Assembly: GCF_028750875.1 (NCBI RefSeq)
Contig: NW_026542598.1
Location: 1,116,001 to 1,180,000 of the forward strand
Direction of reading: 5' to 3'
Source of the DNA: Macrosteles quadrilineatus
Lineage: Eukaryota > Arthropoda > Insecta > Hemiptera > Cicadellidae
DNA: 64,000 bases
In this document: piece by piece, positions 41,301-53,300 of the stretch
Numbering within the stretch: position 1 is the first letter of the stretch
Layout of the letters: every line of letters starts with the position of its first letter
Position numbers and translations under genes: made by a program
The notes under the pieces: generated by a model
What the model was told of the DNA's origin: nothing
The model's input: the letters and a program-made list of their open reading frames with translations, nothing else
Databases searched by the model: none

Positions 41301-44300
41301 TTAAGAAAGTACCGTTAAATTTCTCCGTTCCAGCACTGCGATTGGCATTTTCGACATTTGCACTGTGTATGGGCATCTATTGGTAAGACCTCATAATTTG
41401 GGAATAGCTACAAGTCGTGCAAGTCCATATAACCCACGTGGAAATGGGCAAGTTGAACGATTCAACGGAGTAATATGGAATACTGTTCAGCTAGCATTGA
41501 AATCGAGAGGGATGAAAATAACTCAGTGGGAAAGTGTTTTAGATGAAGCCCTTCATTGCATCAGATCCCTCTTATGCTAAGGGACAATTTGTGAGATGTC
41601 GGATGGATTGAGCCACAGACACAGAGGCTCAAGAGACAGACACTTGTTTAGTTGTGTCTAGACTTTCTGAAGGATCCGCTGCTCGGGTCTTATATTTTCG
41701 CTGGGTTTATCATTTCTAATTCCTGCGTTTTTACAATTTACAGGTATAATACGATACAATGGAACTATAATATTAAGATTCAACTGCGGTTCCTTTTTGC
41801 TACCAATATTCAATTTTCTTTTGTCTTGCAAGATTAGGCTCCCAGGAATGTAAAACGTTGACTTTGAACAGTGCAAGTGTAGGCTATACTCTCACCCTAT
41901 TGTGAAGTTTAAGGTTGTTTTGTGTGAGTGTGGCTCTTGTTTATCAGATATGAGTGTGCTAACATCAACTATGAATTTCTCTACGTTTAGAGTAGATTTT
42001 ACTAATCGTGCTTTACTCTTTGGTATTACAGCATTAGTGGAGAAACTATAGTTCATTTTTTTAATCAGATATATTGTTATTCATGCTATTTTTTATTTTG
42101 AAAAGTGACAATGAATACACAGTAAAAGTTAACTCCAAATTGTACGATATTTGTAAGGTCCAGTAGTTTGATTAAAGTGAAAACATCAGGTTAAATCTGA
42201 ATAACATGTACAAGCCTATCCCAAATCCCATGATAATATAAATGTGTACGTAATGCCATTACTGCTTTACTGCTGTTCTTCTCCTCCGCAGTCATCAAGA
42301 TTGGGGGAGGCGTCATCTTTTTCTTTATCTTCTTGGTTATTATTGTCTTCAGTTAAAAGTATGGTCACTTAGGAATTCATTCAAACTGTAGTAGAGTCAG
42401 TTGGATATAATGGAAATGTTTACAAAAAAAATATTTTCTTCATATCTAGCTCCAGAAATTAAAAATACAAAAATGATCAAAGTGACTCTTCATACAACAT
42501 CATAACATTCTGTTATTTCACATAAAATATATACCGTATATTATATTAAAGATAGTTCTGTTTACAAAAACACAATATTTGATGAACACCATTTCTTTGT
42601 CGCTTTGTATTGGTGGTATACATGTTTGGTAGGTGGTACGTTAGTCAAAAGAGATATATGGGAAATTCGCTAAAAGCCTTATTGTTCCCAAAAGTTCCTT
42701 GTAGCGTATTAATAATATAGATAAATAGGAGATGTTTAAAAATATTATATTTTCAATTTCAAATTGTCTATTTTAACTCATTTTAGTGCTGCAGTACAAA
42801 AAATTTACCCTAACTTTCATTTCAGAAAATGTCTCTACGGAGTGGAGACCAATCACAACTAAATAGTCCACCTCCTCCTAGAGGAAAAAAAACAAAGAAA
42901 ACTAAATCTACCGAACAAGTAAGTTAGTTACATTGTTATCTTGGGTAAGGCCTATTTTTTGTGAATTTTGGGGACTTTTACTTACGAAAAATAAATAGAA
43001 ATACGTCTAATAACACTTGAAACACATATACTCTTTATTTCTAGGACAATATATATATATATATATATATAAGGCATGTTTTTTAAGAAAGTACCGTTAA
43101 ATTTCTCCGTTCCAGCACTGCGATTGGCATTTTCGACATTTGCACTGTGTATGGGCATCTATTGGTAAGACCTCGCCGGAAATTCGAGAACAATCGGCCG
43201 TGTTTACATCTGGTTTTGAGGATTCAAAATGATGCTGCCAATTGAGACTGCCACCGACTGTGAAGTGTGCGCTTTAATTAGATTTTTAAGTGCTAAAGGT
43301 GTGAAAGCTATTAATAATCATCGACAGATTAGTAAAATGTATGGCGAGAACATTATGAGTGACGGAATGGTACGCAAGTAGGTAAGGACATTTTAAGAAA
43401 GCCCCACCCACGTTCATGATGAGCAACGCACTGGGTACGGGGACAGTAATGACGCCGCCCAGTGCGTTACTCATCATGAACGTTGGTGGGACCATATTTA
43501 AATGCCCTTATCCACTTGCGTACCATTATGACACTCATAATGTTCCCGCCATACATTTCACTAATCTGGCGATGATTTTCAATAGCTTTCACACCTTTAG
43601 CATTTAAAAATCTAATTCTAGTGCGCACTTCACAGTCGGCGGCAGTCTCAATCAGCGGCACCATTTTGATTGCTTGAAACGGGATGTAAACACGGCCGAT
43701 TGTTCTCGAATTTCCGGCTAGGTCTTACCAATAGATGCCCATACACAGCAAATGTCGGAAAAGCCAATCGCAGTGCTGGAACGGAGAAATTTAAAAACGG
43801 TACCCACTTACTTAAAAAACATGCCTCGTATATCTATATCTATAAAAGAGGAACACAGAACAATAATTTGAATCTTGATCTGTACTCTATATTTCAAGGA
43901 GTAGGCCGCGTAAAATGACATTTTGGCGTTACAGACGGGATCACAGAATGGACAAACAGACATACAGACAGAAATTGATATAAGACTCGTTTCGGCTTTC
44001 TTAGGCTATGAAACGTAAAAATAACCAAAAACTGCATGATTCTAAGCAATGTACAGACAAAACTGTAATTTTATTTATATAGATGCTAAATAAGCTATGC
44101 TGTTGTGTTGCAGGTTTTACCAGCTGCTGGTGTAGCTGCTGGTGTCCAAAAAAGGGGACGGGGAAGGCCCAAAAAGTAAGTTTTTAAATATACCTTGTAA
44201 TTAAAGATTACGTGTCTTGTTATTTAGAGGGATGTCTTGTTATTTAGAGGGATGTCTTGTTATTTAGATGGAGCTCTTGTTGTTACAAAATCCTAATGTA

Positions 44301-47300
44301 TTTTTAGAGGACACTTGAAGCAAAATCATCTCACTTTCATAACTTACTTATCATCTATCAGTTATTTTACAAGTAAACCACAACTTTAAAATGGATAGCA
44401 AATACTTTTATAAAGTAAGGATCCTGAACACATCAAGATAGACAGGAAGTAGCGTAGGCATAACTAGACTATTGCAGTAATTTTCCTGTTTGGATCTCTG
44501 CCCCACCGGGGGCACCCCCTACCCAGTGCCCACCTGATACATTCGACCAGCTTATCACTAGAACCTGACCTTTGGAGCCATAACAATATCAATTGTTGAT
44601 GAACTGGAACTTTATAATTAACTGGATTGTGACTATTGAAATAATTAAGCCTTGATTTTTAAACTTTAGAGTTCAGACATAATTTATGATGCCATAATCA
44701 TATATATTTCACAAACTTAACCAAAAAAAGTGTAAAAATATTTTTTGCATTTCTAAGTGTGTGAAACTGAATTAGTTTGATGACCATAAACCGTTGTACA
44801 GAATTTTAAAACTTTCTCAAGGATTTTCTCGATGGAAAACAAAGCAAAATTCAAACAAGGAGAAAAAGTCTTTGCAAAAATTAAAGGCTTCCCATATTGG
44901 CCAGCAATAGTTAAAAATGTTGATACTACTACAAAAATACCAAAATATAATGTTTTATTTTATGGAGATAAACAAGTTGGATTGGAAATAAAGGAAACAA
45001 ATGTTTGTTTATTTTCGGAGAACAAATCTCGTATCTATCAACAAAACAATAAAAATAAAAAATTTTCTTCTGCAATGAAAGAAGCTGAAACAAGCTTTAA
45101 TAATAACAACTCTACCTTCAAGTCAAATTTGAACTCACCTGAAAGTAAGCAGTATACTAGTTACTAACAAATTGATTAGTTCTAGTAAAACGGTAAATGC
45201 TATTGGCAATCCCATAGCGTTTAGCAGTCCTATGCCAATTACTACACTTGAATCTATTGGCAGCCGAGCTGAAAAAAGCTTAGACACATCAAAACCTGAA
45301 CCTAAATCTGTTATATCATCACAGACTCAAACAGACACAACAATCAACAAAAAAATCAATTTAACTGAAGAACTTTTACGTAAGCAATGGCTGTCTGACC
45401 TGACAATTCAATCATATCTACAACTAATTAGTGATCGATTTCTGGTCTCTAAATCATGTACAATAGTGAATCCACTCATTGCGCATGCTATCAAGAACAT
45501 AGATGATTTTTGTTACCTGTTAGAACCTTTGAATATTAGCTCAAATGACTTTGTCATAATGCCTGTTAATGATTCCACTAGCTTGGACAAAGAGAGTGGG
45601 ACCCATTGGAGTTGTTTATTGTACAACAGACCGGCAAATGTTTTCCACCACTTTGACTCTCTCAGGATCAAAAATATTCCCTCAGCGAAGAAAATTGTAG
45701 ACAAGCTGACAAGCTACCTGGGCGGAGAGTTGTTACAAGCTACTTTGAAAGCTGAGGATTGTCCACATCAGCCCAACTCCTACGACTGTGGGATCTACAT
45801 ATGTTGGATTATTGAATCACTAGTAAAGGGCATAATAGCCAACAGGGCATTGAATATCAATTTTTTTCGCACCACTTCCCTATCTAACCTAGAACTCGTA
45901 AAAATATGGAGCCTGATGGCCTATGTTCTGTTTGGCATTCATACTGTGGATAGTGAAATTTTGTATTCAGCAATGATTGTAAAATCTGGTAAACAAACTG
46001 CTCCTGCTGAATGTAAGATGACTCCCGAAAATCCATCTGACAAACAAGCAAACTTCAGGTCTGATGAATCATGGAAAATTGTGCAGTCAGTAAAACACAA
46101 AAGACGAGAAGTGAATCACAATTGGTCTTAAATCTTAAATACATACATACGGTCTTAAATACATTGTAAAAAAGGACATTATATAATATTAGACTATAAG
46201 AAGAATGACGAAGCACCTGTGCATTTATCTAAAACCTCTGTACGTTTATGTGCTAATAAATATGATTTGATTTGATTTGATTTTTTTATTTGAATAGCAT
46301 CCTACCAGAACTCGCACCACTCAGAACAGGTATCACATTCTTCAGCACCACAATGATCAATCAACAGGGGATAATAGAACTTATTCTGGAAATCTTAAGC
46401 CAAGTATTCACCACATGAGTCCCCATCAAAACTTAAGACCTAAAAGGAATAAAAGTAAAACAAATTCCAAAGAAAAGCCGGACAATTTAAAATTAAAATT
46501 AAAAATTACAATTTGCTCGGATAGCCAGGGTAAAAATATCTCAAGGGAAGTTAAGTCCATAGCACACGGACATATTAGTGCATTTGGTTACGTAAGGGCT
46601 AATATTACCCTCATACAAGTAGTTGATTCTAATACAATAGAGAAGAAAACACCCGTAGTGATAATTGGAGGATCGAATGACAGTTTAAACTCTAACTTTA
46701 GCAGTATTTATAGTAACCTAGAAAACAAACTAAAATTACTAAGTAAAGAGCGTACTGTGTAAACTACGATTCCAGCCTGGCACGACAAGCCATTTGATGA
46801 TGAAACTAACAAGGTTCTTGTATCAGTTAATCACTACGGGGCGGTTCACGAGCTCGGGACTTCATAGTCCGCGACCAGACGTTGGTCCCAGACTATATAA
46901 GCCCCAACCAAAAAATGGGTTCACGAGTCAGAGCCTAATGATGTGAAGGCCGGGCCCAGTGTAGGTCGAGACCAAATCCGTAGCGGAGCCTAATGACAGG
47001 GATTCGCAGGGAATTTCTGTTGAGACGTTGGTAACAACCAGTAACAACAGTCTGGGAACACATGTGAAGCCACTGCTGCTGACATACGCACTTCCATACA
47101 ATAGGATGGTCGTGAAAAAAGGTTGAACCAAAACGTCCAAAACGATTATTTTTCTCGTATTTCATTGTCCCAATGCTCGCCTAAGTGTATTGATTTATAA
47201 ACACAACAATCCACGTTTGTATGAAATCAGATAGGTACCTAATGGAAGTCTTTAGTGAAATATAATTTTCTGTGTGCATTATTATAATTCAATTAAGATG

Positions 47301-50300
47301 CATGAGATAAAATAACCGGGTATTTATAACCGGATGAATGCCTATTTTGCATAAATGCCCGATAATTTAGGATGGTGATTTTTGGATAGGATAAGTTTTA
47401 CTAAACTTATTTAAATGGTACAATTAATGAAACTAAAATGTATTTAGAGGTTATTAGATATAAAAATTGTATGTGTGTGCTGGTTTTAATCGTGGCTGTA
47501 ACCTAAGAATATTATTTCCGTTATTCTTACACTCTTTAATAATCTAACTGTAAAATGTTGAAAATAATATTGTGTAGTTAGCTCGCAATATTATTTATGT
47601 TAACAGCTATGGTTTTTAATTTACATTTTGTGCTGTTGCGACTTTTAAAATCAGTTTCATTACAATGCGTTTATATTTAGGAAAACATTGTTTTTTTTTT
47701 CTTTGGGCATAGTTTCGAACCGAAAATTTAATTTTTTCTGCTTTCATTACCAAACAAATAGCTACCATGCAAGCTTTACTAACATCCAATAAATCACCAG
47801 TTTCTCGATGAAAAGTGCCATCAGCCAAAAATATTAGTGCAACTAATTTTTTTTTTTCATTTTATAATACTGTAATGGATTTTGTTGTCGGGAAATCCAT
47901 GCCTTGGAGTGAACGCCTCAAATTACTCTTTAAAGGTTTTAATCATGATAACGAGCTGGCCCTAAGCGAGGTAGTGGAGTGATGGTACGTAATTTATTGT
48001 TAACATAATACAGTATAGATATTTCATAGTCATATACAATACACACGGCGGCCAATGAGTACAACCACAGAAAACGTACTACTGGTACAACACAAGACAG
48101 TGATATTACCGCGAACCGTACTCAACGACTGACGGTTCGCTTGACGTTTCCCACGGCAAAAAACTATTTTTGATAATTATGTTATATAACGATGGTTTAA
48201 CTGTGGCTGATTAGTTATATTTATATTATACGCATCATTTTGTCGTTAAATTTTAATAGCATGAGGTTTATCAGTAAAAATATCTTTGTTATGATACTAC
48301 TTTGTTAAGTGCATAATTTATCTGTCGTTTTAAGTTGTTTGATGATTTTTTTCATGTTTTATGAGCCTTTTTACCATTTTTTACATATTTTATAATATGG
48401 TGTTGTGGGTAATGAAATTGTTCTTAAGTACTCTAGGTCGATTATTTCCAAATACTCTGTTTTGGTAGAGTTGTTCCAAGTAGGCCCACTCGGTTTTTAA
48501 CAAGACGAGTAGTTGAGCTCATAAAAGTATTATTTGTATATTTTGTCACTGAATACGTTTACGACTTCTTTTGTTTATTGTTAGGGCAACTATGCAATCT
48601 TAAACCCATTTACCATTTTATCTTGGGAACAATAGATTTATAATGGCTTTTGTTTTCAGAAGAAAATTGCCAGAGAACCTAGCTAACAGTAAGTAAACCC
48701 ATAGATAAAAATACTTACCTACTGGGTGTTGGTTAGTATGTAGCAATAAAAATAAAGTAAGTTTTAGTCAATACATCTTGGTTACAGCTAAGTTGGCACT
48801 TGGTCCTGGTGCACCACGGCGTGGTAGTGTAGGCAGGGGGTGGGTGGAAAGTAGTGAAGGCTAAAGGTCGATTCACACACATCAGTCCAGTCACAGTTCC
48901 GTTACAGTGCAGTTGCAGTCCAGTTACAGTCCAGTCGCAGTTGCATCCGCAATTTCCCAGTCAATTGTCCGTCAGTTGGTTTCAGTCAGTCTTCCGTCTC
49001 TAAAATTCACAGTAATTTATAGTCAAAATTTTAAAGTTATAAACCTATATTCTATCAAATTATCATTGTCCATCTTGTTGATTGTTACAAACAGTACTCA
49101 AAGTACAAACGCAACCATTTAAATAACAATAACACTATTTTCTAACCTCAAACAGTTCCGTCAGGCGTCCGAACAATCAAAAAGTATCGTTGGAAAGAAA
49201 TCTGAAATTGACTGACGGATGCCAGCAGAGTGACTGACGGGACTGCAACGGATGAGTGTAGATAGCGCAATAGAAAATCCATCAAAGAATATTTTTGTTA
49301 ACTGTGACGTGCCTGAAGTGACTTTACTGTGACGTGCCGTAACTGATGTGTGTGAATCGACCTTAAAGGTGCTGAGTGTGGTAGTGTAGGCAGGGGGTGG
49401 GTGGAAAGTAGTGAAGGCTAAAGGTGCTGAGTGTGGTAGTGTAGGCAGGGGGTGGGTGGAAAGTAGTGAAGGCTAAAGGTGCTGAGTGTGGTAGTGTAGG
49501 CAGGGGGTGGGTGGAAAGTAGTGAAGGCTAAAGGTGCTGAGTGTGGTAGTGTAGGCAGGGGGTGGGTGGAAAGTAGTGAAGGCTAAAGGTGCTGAGTGTG
49601 GTAGTGTAGGCAGGGGGTGGGTGGAAAGTAGTGAAGGCTAAAGGTGCTGAGTGTGGTAGTGTAGGCAGGGGGTGGGTGGAAAGTAGTGAAGGCTAAAGGT
49701 GCTGAGTGTGGTAGTGTAGGCAGGGGGTGGGTGGAAAGTAGTGAAGGCTAAAGGTGCTGAGTGTGGTAGTGTAGGCAGGGGGTGGGTGGAAAGTAGTGAA
49801 GGCTAAAGGTGCTGAGTGTGGTAGTGTAGGCAGGGGGTGGGTGGAAAGTAGTGAAGGCTAAAGGTGCTGAGTGTGGTAGTGTAGGCAGGGGGTGGGTGGA
49901 AAGTAGTGAAGGCTAAAGGTGCTGAGTGTGGTAGTGTAGGCAGGGGGTGGGTGGAAAGTAGTGAAGGCTAAAGGTGCTGAGTGTGGTAGTGTAGGCAGGG
50001 GGTGGGTGGAAAGTAGTGAAGGCTAAAGGTGCTGAGTGTGGTAGTGTAGGCAGGGGGTGGGTGGAAAGTAGTGAAGGCTAAATGTGCTGAGTGTGGGAAC
50101 CCTTTGTGGCAGTTATATTAATGTATCGGAAATCCCAAAATGTTATGGGAAAGGAGGGAAACAGGTCCACGACGTAGGAGGTGATGAAAGAAGTAGTAAA
50201 GGCTAGCAGTGCAGAGTTTGGGAACATTTGTATTATATTTATTATATCTATACATTTTTTTCATTTATTGCTTTATTAAAAACCATGAAACATGATTGCT

Positions 50301-53300
50301 CCGCACAACTGGCTTTCTCTGTTATGAAAGTATTCCTAGTTTAAAATAGTAATAGGCCTATGATTATTTTTTTTTTGTTGCAGAGATAATTCAAATTCGT
50401 TTATTCAGAAAAAAAATGCACAAAATAATTGCATTAGCCAAGTCATATGAAAATAGATGATGTTAAGTTTAACCCCTCTACAACAGAAATAACATTCAGA
50501 CCATAATTTCACAGCTTGGACATAATGGTTGGAACATGGTCATAATATACATAATTCTTATGTTTACAGAGCAGAAAAGAAAGAAGAAACAAAAAGAGCG
50601 AAGGCTTAAGAAAGAATGGTTAGCAAAGGAAGGTAAGAAGAGAATACATCTTACTAATATTATAAATGTGAAAGTTTGTGTGTTTGTTTGTTTTTTGTTT
50701 GTTTGTTTGAAGTTCAATCACGCATAAACTACTGGACGGATTGTGCTGAAATTTGGCATGATGGTAGCTGCTCACATTCCTGATTAACATATAGGTATAT
50801 TCTTATCTCAAAAACCTTTCGGGCTCCGCCCCAGTGGCTCTGTAGTTTACCATGTTAACCTTATGAGTATTCATATTTAAAGGGAATTAAAGAATTTAGT
50901 CAGCTGTTTCAACTAAAAAAGTTGGTTCTATGTTATGCAAAAGCATTAAAAGTTATAAGATTTACCAACAGGGTTCACCACTATAATTTTTTGCATTTAT
51001 GAAAACTGACAACAGCTAATTTTAACAAAATATTGTGATACTAGGTGAAACCCGTCGAAATCGACGGTTACTTTCAAGGCTTACGCTAATTCATCTAACT
51101 GTGATCAATTGAGTGAAATAATACATATTTTGAGCATTTGGCATTGTTTTTTGATTAAAGAGTAATAAGTGTAAAAACAATAATGATATTAATTGCGATA
51201 GTTACCAAGTATGGTTGATCATTCAAAGAATAAAATATTTCCCATACTATACGTCATCGGAGTTATTATTAGTATGTTATCTGGTATCTCTTCCTTTGGA
51301 AGAACCTTTAAATAGTATTAAAATCGTATTGGTGGATCTTTAGTAGTCAGTGTAATGCAGATTAATCTATGATTTTATTTGAAAAAAATATATATGTTTG
51401 TTGGGAAGACACGTTTTAACTTCAAACGGAGGTATATCCATTACAGTGTAAGTGTGGTTTTTCCTTAGTCATGTCGTGACACTTCAAATCGTACTTCTGT
51501 GCCAATGAATAACCCTCTAGCATAGTTTTGAGAAATTGGTTGTGGGATTACTGTCAAATCTAGAATTAATTGATATGGGGGATGTCAGTTGGTTGTCTCA
51601 GCCTTATCAATTACATAAAGTTGTCAATATAATCTCGCTACGGAATGTTAGGTGTAGTGGAATATACTTGAAGTGAAGTTGGCTTTTATTCTTGAACTGG
51701 GGCATCCACGTTTATATGGTCGTGTGGCTTCATTGGCAACAAATAATGTAAATAAGATAGCAATGTGACATTTCCAAAAAGAAAAAAAATACAGAAAATT
51801 GGCTGTTACGTAAATATTGACGTTTACACACATTTTTAATCAACGTATTTTATGAAGGACTAGCTGTAACCCGCGGGCTTTGCCCCGTTTAACTTCTTAA
51901 TTTTCAAGATGATCTCGTTTGCATGGCTCAATCACGTCCTGGTTGAAGTTCGTTCGCTACGCTCACTCACCTTTAGGTTGGAGCTCGTTCGCTGCGCTCA
52001 CTTTCCTTCAGGTTAGCTCGTTCGCTACGCTCACTTGCCTCCAGGTTGAAGTTTGTTCGCTACGCTCACTCACCTTTTGGTTGCAAATTAGCTGTTGTCA
52101 TAAATGTAAAAGAAATAATAGTGCTAGTGCTGCACCCTGTTGGTAATCCTTGTAACTTTAATGCTATTGAACATCATAGAACAGAACCAACTTGTTTAAT
52201 TGAAACAGCTGTTAAGATTCATTAATTCCATTTCTCATAAGGTTAACATGGGAAACTCCAGAGCCACTGGGGCGGAGCCCGGAAGGATTTTTGGGATAAA
52301 AATATGCCTATATGTTAATCGGGAATATGAGCTATCATCATGCCGAATTTCAGCCCGATCCGACCAGTATTTTTTGCGTTTACTTTTCCCATACACATAC
52401 ACACATACAGCAACCACCTCTTTTTTATAATAGTATAGATAGATAGAAGGATGATGTAATCTAGTTTGAAAGAAATATGAATTTTCTGTCATGACAGTAG
52501 CTGCTTAAATAATATTTACTCATTGTGATATTTTTAACAGCAAGAATATTGTGTTATTTCCAATAATGATACTAACCCAGTGGGCTACGGTCCGTAATAT
52601 AGGCCACTGCAAATAATTTGTCAAGATAGATACCATTTTGGGCAAGGTTTCTGTGTTTGGATATTTGTTGATTGACACGGTAAGAGCACAATAAACTTCT
52701 GTGTGATGAATTATCTGTGGGAGAAAAATGAGCCGAATTATAAATGCACTTTAAGAGTATCTTTTTTATAGATAGATTAAATGATTTTTGTTGCTGAGCA
52801 GCGCTAGTAAACATGCACAACCATTTTCATTAGTCTTAAAACATTCAAAGGCTCTCTTTGAAGAGTTCAAGTTTTTATTTGTATACATTTCTATATTATG
52901 TTTTCATTAAGCTAAATGAATACATCGAAGTAACCTCTCTGAAAGGTCTGCAGTATATTGCAGTTTTCCAGCTTAATAACTTTCTAAATCATGCAGATAT
53001 TTCTACACAAATATTGTAAAATGTTTGTAAAATGTATGACAATAATCTCATGAACCTATGACGATCTGTCTAGAATAATATGATAAAATATAGGCAAAAG
53101 TGGTAAAAAAGGCAGTCACCGACCTGTAAAATAGATATAAGAAATAATTGTAAGAGTTACTGTGATAAAAGGATTTTCCACTGATATCGTAATGGAACGT
53201 TGTAGTGCAAAACATGACATGATACAGAAGAAAATCAATTTTAAAATCAGAAAATAACATTGCAAATACTTCTTTTGGACAATTCAGTAACTCCCAATAA

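Larger units (their letters stand above)
39611..43174 (+). repeat. 1,782-bp tandem duplication (two units)
   Basis: Unit 1 39611-41392, unit 2 41393-43174. Everywhere I compared, the units are identical base for base, down to an (AT)n microsatellite. Each carries the integrase 3' part, exon 14 and the left end of the mariner fold-back. This is either a very recent duplication or an assembly artefact. Confidence 0.9.

Noticed and set aside
46298..46331. Possible extra NDC80 exon between a tag acceptor and gtatca donor
   Set aside because: It is part of the open SGNH-segment frame of the mobile element and has a poor donor.
47616..47828. 70-codon minus-strand frame
   Set aside because: AT-rich intron sequence with a poly-T-derived Lys run; nothing recognised.
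49368..50083. Regular repeats resembling a CRISPR array
   Set aside because: Units are contiguous with no unique spacers, and the DNA is eukaryotic with introns.
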